NCBI GenBank assembly: GCA_011033025.1
Contig: WFMF01000434.1
Location: 89,634-153,633 of the forward strand
DNA: 64,000 bases
Source of the DNA: Beroe forskalii
Lineage: Eukaryota > Ctenophora > Nuda > Beroida > Beroidae
Reading direction: 5' to 3'
A model generated the notes under the pieces. The model ran no database searches. It saw only the letters and a list, made by a program, of their open reading frames with translations, and was not told the origin of the DNA. Within the stretch, counting starts at the first letter, position 1, and every line of letters starts with the position of its first letter. A program made the position numbers and the translations under genes. Positions 1 to 11,566 of this stretch are shown in pieces.

Positions 1-401
1 ATTCTACAAAGTTTTACGGCAAGAACATGTCATTTAGTGTCCCAAAACGATGGATCCAAATCGAAATTTCGAAGTGGATCCATATAAGACAAATCTGGGA
101 CATTTGTTTTACGGCCATGTTTCGGCTGTAATCTGACTTTTTATGATTTCAGATGTTCTGTAGGGTTACTCCGAACCATGTTCAGGGCTTTTTAAGCCGA
201 AATAGCCATTTTGGCCCAGATATAGCCATTTAGGGCCCGAAAAGGCCCAAATTTCAAAATGGCCAAATCGATTTGGAAACGCCTCAAATCGATTTATAAT
301 CATCCTGAGAGGTATTCTACAAAGTTTTACGGACAGGAAATGTCATTTAGTGTCCCAAAACGATGGATCCAAATCGAAATTTCGAAGTGGATCCATATAA
401 G

Positions 402-1099
402 GGGGCCGGGGGGGGTCTGAGGTCGATTTTCGGTTTTTTGTTGTTTCTGATAGAGCTGAACGCCAGCTACCAGTAGGTTTTTACCGCATCAAAAAATATT
501 GTTCCTAGCCGAAGTTATAAATTTTTCAAATCGTGATTTCGCCTGTAATTACAGTGCGCGCGCGAACTTACGACGCGATTTGCCGAAAATAAACTTTAGA
601 ATCTATCTCCTCCTACAGTTTTTGAGGAAAACCCTTGAAACTTGGTAGTTATGTTCTAAGGCATAAACCCTCATGCGAGCCGATTCCCGATTCAGGCCTC
701 AAAAGTGAAAATATGAATTTTCAAAGTTGGCTCCTATCCCAAAAATGGTCAAAAATGACGATTTTCGAATTTCAAAAATTCATATTTTCACTTCCGAGGC
801 CCAAATCAAAAATCCGCTCGCATGAAAGTTCTGTTCCATGCCCCAGAACACAACTACCAAGTTTCAAGGGTTTTTCCTCAAAAACTGTAGGAGGAGATAG
901 ATTTTAAAGTTAATTTGCGGCAAATCGCGTCGTAAGTTTGCGCGCGCACTGTAATTACAAGCGAAATCGCGATTTGAAAAATTTATAACTTCGGCTAGGA
1001 ACAATATTTTTTGATGCGGTAAAACCTACTCAGCTGGCGTTCAGCTCTATCAGAAACAACAAAACCGAAAATCGACTTCAGACCCCCCCCCCCGGCCCT
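402..1099. mobile_element. Fold-back element, copy 1 (long inverted repeats, G/C-run ends)
   Basis: The outer arms are inverted copies of each other: a G-run/GGCCGG end, then TCGATTTTCGG, then a CTATCAGAAACAAC-type segment. The middle holds a second inverted pair (near 640-730 and 770-870). TATAAG lies immediately on both sides (396-401 and 1100-1105). The uninterrupted junction ATATAAGACAAATC is present at about 86-99, so the empty site is visible in the first tandem unit. No ORF of transposase type is seen. Confidence 0.7.
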
Positions 1100-1415
1100 T
1101 ATAAGACAAATCTGGGACATTTGTTTTACGGCCATGTTTCGGCTGTAATCTGACTTTTTATGATTTCAGATGTTCTGTAGGGTTACTCCGAACCATGTTC
1201 AGGGCTTTTTAAGCCAAAATAGCCATTTTGGCCCAGATATAGTTTATTTAGGGCCCCAAAGGCCCAAATTTCAAAATAGCCAAATCGATTTGGAAACGCC
1301 TCAAATCGATTTATAATCATCCTGAGAGGTATTCTACAAAGTTTTACGGACAGAAATGTCATTTAGTGTCCCAAAACGATGGATCCAAATCGAAATTTCG
1401 AAGTGGATCCATATA

Positions 1416-2086
1416 GGGGGCCGGTCTGGGGTCGATTTTCGGTTTTTGTTGTTTCTGATAGAGCTGAACGCCAGCTACCAGTAGGTTTTTCCCGCATCAA
1501 AAAATATTGTTCTAGCCGAAGTTATAAATTTTCAAATCGTGATTTCGCCTGTAATTACAGTGCGCGCGAACTTACGACGCGATTTGCCGAAATAAACTTT
1601 AGAATCTATCTCCTCCTACAGTTTTTGTGAAACTTGGTAGTTATGTTCTAAGGCATAAAACAAAAACTCATGCGAGCCGATTTTTGATTTAGGCCTCAAG
1701 TGAAAATATGAATTTTTGAAATTCGAAAATCGTCATTTTGACCATTTTTGGGACAGGAGCCAACTTTGAAAATTCATATTTTCACTTCTGAGGCCCAAAT
1801 CAAAAAATCGGCTCGCATGAAAGTTTTGTTTATGCCCTAGAACATAACTACCAAGTTTCAAGGTTTTTCCTCAAAACTGTAGAGGAGATAGATTTTAAAG
1901 TTAATTTGCGGCAAATCGCGTCGTTGCGCGCACTATAATTACAAGCGAAATCGCGATTTGAAAAAAATTATAACTTCGGCTAGAAAAAATATTTTTGATG
2001 CGGTAAAACCTACTGGTAGCTGGCGTTCAGCTCTATCAGAAACAACAAAAAACCGAAAATCGACTTCAGACCCCCCCCCGGCCCCC
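1416..2086. mobile_element. Fold-back element, copy 2
   Basis: Same arms and middle as the element at 402-1099, at the equivalent position of the next tandem unit. Its flanks have lost part of the TATAAG direct repeat (ATATA on the left, ATAAG on the right). The shared position suggests the unit was amplified with the insert already in it, followed by small deletions. Confidence 0.65.
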
Positions 2087-3679
2087 ATAAGACAAATCTG
2101 GGACATTTGTTTTACGGCCATGTTTCGGCTGTAATCTGACTTTTTATGATTTCAGATGTTCTGTAGGGTTACTCCGAACCATGTTCAGGGCTTTTTAAGC
2201 CGAAATAGCCATTTTGGCCCAGATATAGCCATTTAGGGCCCGAAAAGGCCCAAATTTCAAAATGGCCAAATCGATTTGGAAACGCCTCAAATCGATTTAT
2301 AATCATCCTGGGAGGTATTCTACAAAGTTTTACGGACAGAAAATGTCATTTAGTGTCCCAACCATAGCTGCCAAACTTTAGAAATTCCTTGACAGGGCAT
2401 AAAAATGGCCCAAAAAGCAGGGCAAAAACAGGGCATATATGCCTATGTATCTTTTTGAAAAGTGTCGACCTTTTTTTTTCTTTTTTTTTGGACGCCACCC
2501 TGAAAAGGCCATCCGTGATAAGCCCCCACCCAGAATGCGACATCGCCATGAAGAGCATTGATATCGCTTCAGTAGAATAAGTTATCGCCTCCTTCTGAAA
2601 ATTGTCGCCAGCAATTACATCATTTGCGACAATATTCTAAGTAGGCGACCATTTAGTTTTGTTTTTGTCGCCTACAATGTATTTTTTGTCGCCTAAGTAG
2701 TACTTGATTATCATAATTTGTCGCATGTAACAAAAAATAATCGCCTTCTGGACTATATCCAAGTCTTGGGCAAATTTGTCGCCTCATGTAAGAAATTGTC
2801 GCTTACTCTGGTGATGTAATAAATCCGTCGCCTATAAGAAAAAATAATCGCGTTTGATATTTTCGTAAATATCCGAATTGTAGATTAAAATCGTCGCGTA
2901 TCCAGGTTGATAGTCGCTTCAGGAATCTTTTGAAATTTAATTAGAATATATAAATAATGTTGAAACAACGTGTGGGTTACATTTTACACATGGCAGAGAG
3001 AGCTTGAATTGAAACATCTTTCTCAGTTTTACGATAGCAAAGAAATGAAATTGCGTTATTCGTAATTAATGATACACACAATGAAACTATTTGAACATGA
3101 TTTAATGGTGCGTGGTTTAAAACTAAAAGTAGGCAGATACGTTGACGTTGTAATCAATGGCGCTATCATCATCTTTGAACTTTGATATGGACATTGGACA
3201 TGCCACATACCTTTTCCCTTCCTGCCCTCCCTTAATGCAAATATGCGATCGAATTGAGTGCTGCAGCTCTCTTCCGCATCCAGTTCTGATCTAATGAAGC
3301 GGTCAGTGTGTGTTTGTTTAATAGCTCGTAATGAGGTTGGAAGAAGGTCTGATTTCATACTTGCCCCTGTCTCTCGGTTCTTGTGTGTGGGTGTGGGTGT
3401 TGCTGTTGTGTCATCTTCGCGAGTAATGTAGCACATCATGATACACGCACACATTCACTGAAATACTGAGTGATTTTTTTGTCGTGAAGTTGTGAAGTAT
3501 ATCGCAAAAAAATATCAAAACAATTGTTAAAATTTGTTTAGCATTAAAGAATAACTTAAAACAAAATGTCAAACAATAATAATTCATATAAAAAACAATA
3601 ATTTCATGAGTGAAAAATATAAAACTTGTAAATAAGAAAATATAGGGACGCTTATTCAAAAAAAAAAGCTGATATTATT

Positions 3680-4855
3680 ATTAATCGATTCGATTCGTCG
3701 ATCTGATTTGTCGATTCGATTCGTCCATTCGATTCGTCGATTCGATTATTCGATTTGTCGATTCGATTCGTCGATTCGATTCGTCGATTCAATTCGTCGA
3801 TTCGATTCGTCGATTCAATTCGTCGATTCGATTCGTCGATTCGATTCGTCGATTCGATTATTCGATTCGTCGATTCGATTCGTCGATTCGATTCGTCGAT
3901 TCGATTCGTCGATTCGATTCGTCGATTCGATTCGTCGATTCGATTCGTCGATTCGATTCGTCGATTCGATTCGTCGATTCGATTCGTCGATTCGATTCGT
4001 CGATTCGATTCGTCGATTCGATTCGTCGATTCGATTCGTCGATTCGATTCGTCGATTCGATTCGTCGATTCGATTCGTCGATTCGATTCGTCGATTCGAT
4101 TCGTCGATTCGATTCGTCGATTCGATTCGTCGATTCGATTCGTCGATTCGATTCGTCGATTCGATTCGTCGATTCGATTCGATTCGTCGATTCGATTCGT
4201 CGATTCGATTCGTCGATTCGATTCGTCGATTCGATTCGTCGATTCGATTCGTCGATTCGATTCGTCGATTCGATTCGTCGATTCGATTCGTCGATTCGAT
4301 TCGTCGATTCGATTCGTCGATTCGATTCGTCGATTCGATTCGTCGATTCGATTCGTCGATTCGATTCGTCGATTCGATTCGTCGATTCGATTCGTCGATT
4401 CGATTCGTCGATTCGATTCGTCGATTCGATTCGTCGATTCGATTCGTCGATTCGATTCGTCGATTCGATTCGTCGATTCGATTCGTCGATTCGATTCGTC
4501 GATTCGATTCGTCGATTCGATTCGTCGATTCGATTCGTCGATTCGATTCGTCGATTCGATTCGTCGATTCGATTCGTCGATTCGATTCGTCGATTCGATT
4601 CGTCGATTCGATTCGTCGATTCGATTCGTCGATTCGATTCGTCGATTCGATTCGTCGATTCGATTTGTTGATTCGATTTGTTGATTCGATTCGTCGATTC
4701 GATTCGTCGATTCGATTTGTTGATTCGATTCGTCGATTCGATTCGTCCAATCCATTCGTCCAATCCATTCGTCCAATCGATTCGTCCAATCGATTCGTCC
4801 AATCGATTCGTCCAATCGATTCGTCCAATCGATTCGTCAATTTGATTCGTCGATT
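3680..4855. repeat. 13-bp satellite, forward block
   Basis: About 90 near-perfect copies of a 13-bp unit (ATTCGATTCGTCG). Variants are concentrated at the edges, for example CAATCCATTCGTC near 4745-4840. The unit has no stop codon in any frame and its length is not a multiple of three. All six frames are therefore open with a 13-residue period, which explains the very long apparent ORFs. These are not treated as genes. Confidence 0.95.
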
Positions 4856-5560
4856 TGAATCGAATCGACAAATCGAATCGACAAATCGAATCGACGAATC
4901 GAATCGACGAATCGAATCGACGAATCGAATCGACGAATCGAATCGACGAATCGAATCGACGCTCGAATCGAATCGACGAATCGAATCGACGAATCGAATC
5001 GACGAATCGAATCGACGAATCGAATCGACGAATCGAATCGACGAATCGAATCGACGAATCGAATCGACGAATCGAATCGACGAATCGAATCGACGAATCG
5101 AATCGACGAATCGAATCGACGAATCGAATCGACGAATCGAATCGACGAATCGAATCGACGAATCGAATCGACGAATCGAATCGACGAATCGAATCGACGA
5201 ATCGAATCGACGAATCGAATCGACGAATCGAATCGACGAATCGAATCGACGAATCGAATCGACGAATCGAATCGACGAATCGAATCGACGAATCGAATCG
5301 ACGAATCGAATCGACGAATCGAATCGACGAATCGAATCGACGAATCGAATCGACGAATCGAATCGATGAATCGAATCGACGAATCGAATCGACGAATCGA
5401 ATCGAACAAATCGAATCGACGAATCGAATCGACGAATCGAATCGACGAATCGAATCAACAAATCGAATCAACAAATCGAATCGACGAATCGAATCGACGA
5501 ATCGAATCGACGAATAGAATCGACGAATCGAATCGACGAATCGAATCGTCGAGTCGAGTC
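4856..5560. repeat. 13-bp satellite, inverted block
   Basis: About 54 copies of the reverse complement of the preceding unit (CGACGAATCGAAT). The switch point is near 4850-4862, so the two blocks can pair as one very large hairpin. Small unit deletions occur near 4962 and 5402. Confidence 0.95.
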
Positions 5561-6235
5561 GTCGAATTGAATCGAATCAAATCGGATCTATAGAAAAATC
5601 CGGTTTACCGGAACGGATCGGACCGGATCTGGATTTTTGGCAAGATTTTACCCTTAACCGTATCAAATCGAATAAGCAACTTTGCTTACTCAGAACACCT
5701 ATACCTCATTTTTGTTTCGATATGCTGCGTTAATACTTTAATAATCCATCTCATAGAGTTTTTATATGTACATACTATTGTAAGTTACAGAGTCCGTAGT
5801 TCGATGCTTAGAATTTAGATAGGCAGTTAGTGCTTTATTGGATTGATTGGTTGGTACTGGAAATATGAACCACAGAAAATCACAAGTTAATGTCTAATTG
5901 GATGTTACTGGCTGTCAGGCAGTCAAACGACTAATGGTCAAGGGACTAATGAGCCTCAATATACCTAGCAATGTATATATCTTTACAGCACTGAAAGGGA
6001 TTCAATGAAAACTGAGACAGGGTAACTTGATCAACTTGTTATTGTACGCATCAGAGTATTGAAGTATTGAATTTTCATAATTTAGGATATTCATATTTTG
6101 GTGAAACCCTCCGATACAGTAACCCTGTGATCCGGATCCAGTGAAATTTTGACCCTCAAACCGGACCGGATCGGATCGCCCAAAAAACGCCCGGATCCCG
6201 GACCGGATCTGAGATCCGGTCGGTTCCTAGCGTGT
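5561..6235. other. Spacer inside the palindromic element, no gene seen
   Basis: AT-rich sequence framed by two GGATC/CCGGATC-rich stretches (5580-5635 and 6125-6225) that are roughly inverted to each other. No ORF with coding character is seen. Confidence 0.6.
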
Positions 6236-7194
6236 ATCATGATGTGCTACATATTTACTCGCGAAGATGACACAACAGCAACACTTACATTTACACACAA
6301 GAATTGAGAGACAGGGGCAAGTATGAAATTAGACCTTCTTCTAACCTCATTACGAGCTATTAAGCAAACACGCAATTATCGCTTCATTAGATCAGAACTG
6401 GATGCGGAAGAGAGCTGCAGCACTTAATTCGATCGCATATTTGCATAAAGGGAGGGTAGGAAGGAAAAGATATGTGACATGTCTATATCAAAGTTCAAAG
6501 ATGATGATAGCGCCATTGATTATAACGTCAACGTATCTGCCTACTTTTAGTTTTAAACCACGCACCATGAAAACATGTTGAAATAGTTTCATTGTGTGTA
6601 TCATTAATTACGAATAACGCAATTTCATTTCTTTGCTAAATCTGCAATCCACTCTATCGTAATTTTCGTAAAACTGAGAAAGATGTTTCAATTCAAGCTC
6701 TCTCTCTGCCATGTGTAAAATGTAACCCACACGTTGTTTCAACATTAATTATATATTCTAATTAAATTTCAAAAGATTCCTGAAGCGACAATCAACCTGG
6801 ATATGCGACGATTTTAATCTAGAATTCGGATATTCTACGAAAATATCAAACGCGATTATTTTTTCTTAAAGACGACGGATTTATTACATCACCAGAGTAA
6901 GCGACAATTTATTACATGAGGCGACAAATTTGCTCAAGACTTGGACATAGTCCAGAAGGCGATTATTTTTGTTACATGCGACAAATTATGATAATCAAGT
7001 ACTACTTAGGCGACAAAAATACATTGTAGGCGACAAAAACAAAACTAAATGGTCGCCTACTTAGAAAATTGTCGCAAATGATGTAATTGCTGGCGACAAT
7101 TTTCAGAAGGAGGCGATAACTGATTCCACTGAGGCGATATCAATGCTCTTCATGGCGATGTCGCATTCTGGGTGGGGGCTGTGATAGTTCTTAA

Positions 7195-8220
7195 TGGGTA
7201 TATTTTTCGATTTTCAGGTATATTCCATGAACGCAGTGCTCAAAAAGGTATATTTTTACTTTATTAGGTATATTTCCAAAATCCATCCGAGGCAGTGCTG
7301 AATAGGTGTATTTCCAAATTCTACCCGAAACAGTGCTTGATAATTTAAGAATTTAATAGGAATATTTTCAAATTCTATCCGAGACAGTGCTTAATACTTA
7401 ATAAGTATATTTCCAAATTTCATCCGAGACAGTGCTTAATACTTAAAAAGGTATATTTTCAAATTAAATCCGAAACAGTGCTTAATACTTAAAAAGGTAT
7501 ATTTCCAAATTCCATCTGAGTCAGTGCTTAATAGGTATATTTCCAAGTTCCATCCGAAACAGTGCTTAATAGGTATATTTCCAAATTTCATCCGAGACTG
7601 TGCTTAATACTTAGAAGGTATATTTTCAAATTCTATCCGAGACAGTGCTTAATACTTACAAAGGTATATTTTCAAATTCCATCCGAGTCAGTGCTTAATA
7701 CTTAAAAAGGTATATTTCCAAATTCCATCCGAGTCAGTGCTTAATAATTTAATAGGTATATTTCCAAATTCCATCCGAGACAGTGCTTAATTTAGTATAT
7801 TTCCAAATTTCATCCTAGACAGTGCTTAATACTTAAAATTTTAAGAGGTTTATTTTCAAATTCTATCTGAGACAGTGCTTAATATTTAAAAAGGTATATT
7901 TCCAAATTCCAACCGAGTCAGTGCTTAATAATTTAATAGGTATATTTTCAAATTCCATCCAAGACAGTGCTTATCGCTTAATACTAAAAAAGGTATATTT
8001 CCAAATTCCATCCGAGACAGTGCTTAATAGGTATATTTCCGAATTCCATCCGATGTAGTGAATAATACTTGAATAGGTATATTTCCTTTTTCCATCTGAG
8101 ACAGTCATTAATAGGTATATTTCCAAATTTTATCTGCGCCGAGACGGTGATAAATAGACAAATAGGTATATTTCAGAATTCCATCCGAAGCAGTTCCTAA
8201 TAAATTAATAGGTATATTTC
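7195..8220. repeat. ~46-bp minisatellite, about 20 degenerate copies
   Basis: The unit centres on GGTATATTTCCAAATTCCAT followed by CCGAGACAGTGCTTAATA and a variable A-rich tail. It occurs only in the right arm of the 2363-8394 element; the left arm passes directly from the GCCACC/GGCGAC segment to its partner. The array therefore arose or inserted after the arms formed. Confidence 0.9.
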
Positions 8221-8402
8221 TGGAAATTGGCGACACTTTTTTTTCTTTTTTTTTTGGAGGCGACCCAGAAAACAGGGCAAATTGGTCCAAAGGCAGGGCA
8301 AAAGAAGGGCTTCGCAGGGCAAGGGCCAAAAAACAGGGCAAAAACAGGGCAGGACAGGGCGCCCTGTCAAAAACAGGGCAGTTTGGCAGCTATGGTCCCA
8401 AC

Positions 8403-9115
8403 ACGATGGATCCATATCAAGATTTCGATGTGGAACCATATGGGGAAATGTCCCAGATTTGTCCCATATGGATCCACTTCGAAATCTCGATTTGGATCCA
8501 TCGTTTTGGGACACTTAATGTCATTTTCTGGCCGTAAAACGTTGTAGAATACCTCTCGGGATGATTATAAATCGATTTGAGGCGTTTTCGGACTGATTCG
8601 GCCATTTTGAAATTTGGGCCTTTTTGGGCCCTAAATGGCCATATTGGGGCCCAAAATGGCTATTTCGGCTTTAAAAGCCATGAACATGGTCCGGAGTAAC
8701 CCTACAGACCACCTGAAATCATTAAAAGTCAGATTACAGCCGAAACATGAGCGTAAAACAAATGTCCCAGATTTGTCCCATATGGATCCACTTCGAAATC
8801 TCGACTTGGATCCATCGTTTTGGGACACTAAATGACATTTTCTGGCCGTAAAAATTTGTAGAATACCTCTCAGGATGATTATAAATCGATTTGAGGCGTT
8901 TCCATTCGGCCATTTTGAAATTTGGGCCTTTTGGGCCCTAAATGGCCATATTGGGGCCCGAAATGGCTATTTCGGCTTTAAAAGCCATGAACATGGTCCG
9001 AGTAACCCTACAGACCATCTGAAATCATTAAGTCAGATTACAGCGGAAACATGGCCGTAAAACAAATGTCCCAGATTTGTCCCAAATTCGTCCCATGGAT
9101 CCAATTTGGATCCAC
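8403..9115. repeat. 313-bp repeat, short direct piece then inverted copies
   Basis: 8403-8447 continues unit 4 of the 5' tandem repeat. From about 8448 the same repeat runs in the opposite orientation for more than two units (GGATCCATCG-type blocks near 8495 and 8810), so the left and right flanks of the 6-kb element are inverted relative to each other. No fold-back insert is present in these copies. Confidence 0.8.
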
Positions 9116-10224
9116 TTCCGCGGAATCATGAACTCTACGCATATGTTTGAGAAATGAGCCAAAATTGGAACAAATTTAGGAAAATGTGGACTGAGTTCGG
9201 TTTGTTTTGACTTTCTAGCCCTATAAATGTGTTGCAGATAGTTCTCATAGGTTTCCCAGGTTTCGAGAGTCGGACTGCCGTTATGGCGCAGACAGAGAGC
9301 CACTTATTTTCGTACGCCGATTTTTCAGCCTCAGTATTTTCAGTTCACCGATTATGTAATTCAGATCGCCATTTTCATTCATTTCAACCATTATCTTTAA
9401 CTTTAATAACCATAATCTGCGTAGTTAATGGGTACTTTATTTACTCTTTTTGACTCAATGGTCCAAGTACAATTAATGCAAACGATGTGGTTCTTTAATT
9501 ACTATCAACATACTTTAGAGTATGTTAAATTCAACGTAGACAGCGTTGTGAGAATTACATTCAGATTTCAGGGCTTCATGGAAATAATACTATCGGTTTA
9601 CTGCTGCTATTATTTTATGTCACAATAGTGAATATATATCATAACAAGTCGGGACACATTCCCCCATCTGTTGTTGCTGCGCTACAAATCTATATATCAC
9701 ATTGCCCTGAGCCCTACTAAGGAGCTGCGAGGAGAAGAATACCAGTCACTTGCCGGAGAGAAGAGAAGAAATTATGTCCATTTTCTCATTATCTGTAGCA
9801 CGACACGGGAGTCACAATGTCTGACGGATAATGCCCGGGATGAATGTTGTAATATTTATATCATCATGAGTTTATTGAGCTCAGCATGGGGCCCTACAAT
9901 AACAACAACATCACGTTCTCAGATCATTTCCCAGGTTACTGTTATTAGTGATTAGAGAAGTAACAATTGTTTCAACAATATAGAACGGATACATCTTATC
10001 TTTAATGGAGAAACGTTCTGCCGCCTCTTCCACCAATCCTTATCTTTATCTCTCCGGATATTGTCTCACACCCAGGCTCTCATTTAAGCATTTAGTCATT
10101 TCCTCTGTGAAATAATAAAAATATACTTCTATGGAGACTTTTCAAAACCCAAATGAGACTTGCAAGTTTTAAACGGCGAATGACCACTCTTTTATTGACT
10201 ATTCCTTCCCACTGGACCCTCCTT
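9116..10224. other. Noncoding stretch, nothing recognised
   Basis: Only short open frames without domain character are present. I see no RNA gene or clear repeat. Confidence 0.5.
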
Positions 10225-10636
10225 CAAGGGGGCGTGGTCTATGACTTGTACGAATGGGCGTGGTCTACCCCCTCTTTAAACGGGCGTGGCCAATACTCTC
10301 TCACCTTCTCAGCTGACTCACACCCCTCAGCTTACGTTTCCCTCTCTCTCACTCACCACTCTCTCCCCGGCCTCGCTACAAACCTCCCTCCAAAACACTT
10401 GTCAAGACTTCATTGCAGTAATATGCCCGGGCTGCAAAGTGTTGAGTCCCCTGCCATTAGCCGTTACGCACTATTGGTTGCTCACGAATATACAGAATAA
10501 CAAACAGAAAACAGACCCAATTATTGTCACCTAGTACTAACTAATATATATGTTTGCTATAGACGCTTAGACGCAATTGCCCCTGTCAAGTTGAGTCTGG
10601 CATATTTAGAAGACATGCGAGACTTACAGCGTCTCA
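10225..10636 (+). promoter_or_regulatory. Possible promoter and noncoding first exon of the C2H2 gene
   Basis: Three GGGCGTGG boxes lie at about 10231-10290 (Sp/KLF-type GC boxes). Downstream is a strong 5' splice site, CTCA|GTAAGT, with the exon end at 10636. Splicing to the exon at 11477 would make a leader with one short upstream frame and would reach the ATG at 11483. The inference rests on motifs and splice consensus only. Confidence 0.3.
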
Positions 10637-11482
10637 GTAAGTACAATTAACGAAAGAGAAACAAGGCTACCGGGGGAGTGAGTGAGCGTTGCAAGTGCTT
10701 CACGGGCTATAATAATAATGATAAATATAATATATTTATATATAACAACAACAACAACAACAACGTGGTCTCTGTGTTGATAAGAGAAACATGACAATCG
10801 CTTTGCTGCAACCAGCTCCGCGTTTAGTAATCGGTTTAAAGCGGCTCAAAACAATTAACTAATTGTTTACTTTTGCCGGTATTCGGAGGTGCTTTCATAT
10901 TTAGGTTCTATGAGAAACCCTCGTTGGAGGAACGTTTCACTGTCGCAACGCTAAGAACCTCCGACACACTTCCACAAATTCCCCGTGCCCGTATCCCGTA
11001 CAAAGAAACACACAGCCTAATTATAGTTCACCGAAAACTTACTAAACACTGCGTTATTTGGAAAGTTTTAGTTAACGGGGAAAACAAATTTCTGTTGATT
11101 TCTGTTATATAGTAAAGAGAAAGGCAACTCGTGAGTTGACAGTTGACTGAATATTGCTTGGCATTCTAACACTTTGGAGTTCAAAAGCAGACATGTATAG
11201 AGATATTCAATGCAATAATAATTTTGTAAAGTAGTAGGTAGGACAAATGAACTTGGGTAGAAACAATGCACTACTTTAGCTTATACCTAGCTACTTACAA
11301 CGCCAAATTTCTATTTAGTTTCAATTAAGCTAACTCCTCGAAGTACAGTCGCATAATCATCAATCCAAACTCCAGATGTAATCCATTTCTGTCGTGGATG
11401 GTTATCCATCCACATCGTACACCCTAAAACCAATCCTATATTATCCTAAACTTTCTAACACTGTTTTCTCTTACAGTCGCAC

Positions 11483-11566
11483 ATGGCTACGCACACTAGC
11501 AGCTACTGGTGCGTGTACTGCGAGAGGTCCTTCAGGAACGAGTACAACTTCAAGCAGCACCAAACG
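11483..11566 (+). CDS. C2H2 gene, coding exon 1
   Basis: The acceptor TTACAG ends at 11476, so the exon is 11477-11566. The donor is ACG|GTAAGA. It encodes both cysteines and the first histidine of finger 1 and ends in phase 0. Confidence 0.8.

Larger units (their letters stand above)
1..2362. repeat. Tandem ~313-bp repeat, four unit starts
   Basis: Units begin at 1, 314, 1331 and 2317, each with the same ATTCTACAAAGTTTTACGG-type start. All contain a run of GGATCCAAATCGAAATTTCG type and a segment rich in GGCCC and AGCC. Units 2 and 3 are lengthened by fold-back inserts at 402-1099 and 1416-2086. Unit 4 is broken by the 6-kb element at 2363 and resumes at 8403. Short translations here are repeat translations; no gene is supported. 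Confidence 0.85.
2363..8394. mobile_element. 6-kb palindromic TIR element with 8-bp target duplication (hAT-like)
   Basis: The ends are CATAGCTGCCAAAC on the left and GTTTGGCAGCTATG on the right. GTCCCAAC lies directly outside both (2355-2362 and 8395-8402), an 8-bp target duplication as made by hAT-type transposases. The arms 2363-3455 and 6236-8394 are inverted copies of each other: CAGGGCA-rich ends, poly-T, GGCGACA-rich segments, then a common inner block. The right arm is longer because a minisatellite lies in it. The centre (3460-6235) holds the inverted 13-bp satellite and a spacer. No transposase is readable, so the element is probably non-autonomous. Superfamily is inferred only from duplication length and end style. 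Confidence 0.75.

Noticed and set aside
3652..5593. Very long ORFs (up to ~550 codons) on both strands
   Set aside because: They are translations of the stop-free 13-bp satellite in all six frames, with no start context, domain or splice support.
7195..8220. Could the ~46-bp direct repeats be a CRISPR array?
   Set aside because: The units are degenerate head-to-tail copies with no unique spacers of constant length, and the context is an animal genome.
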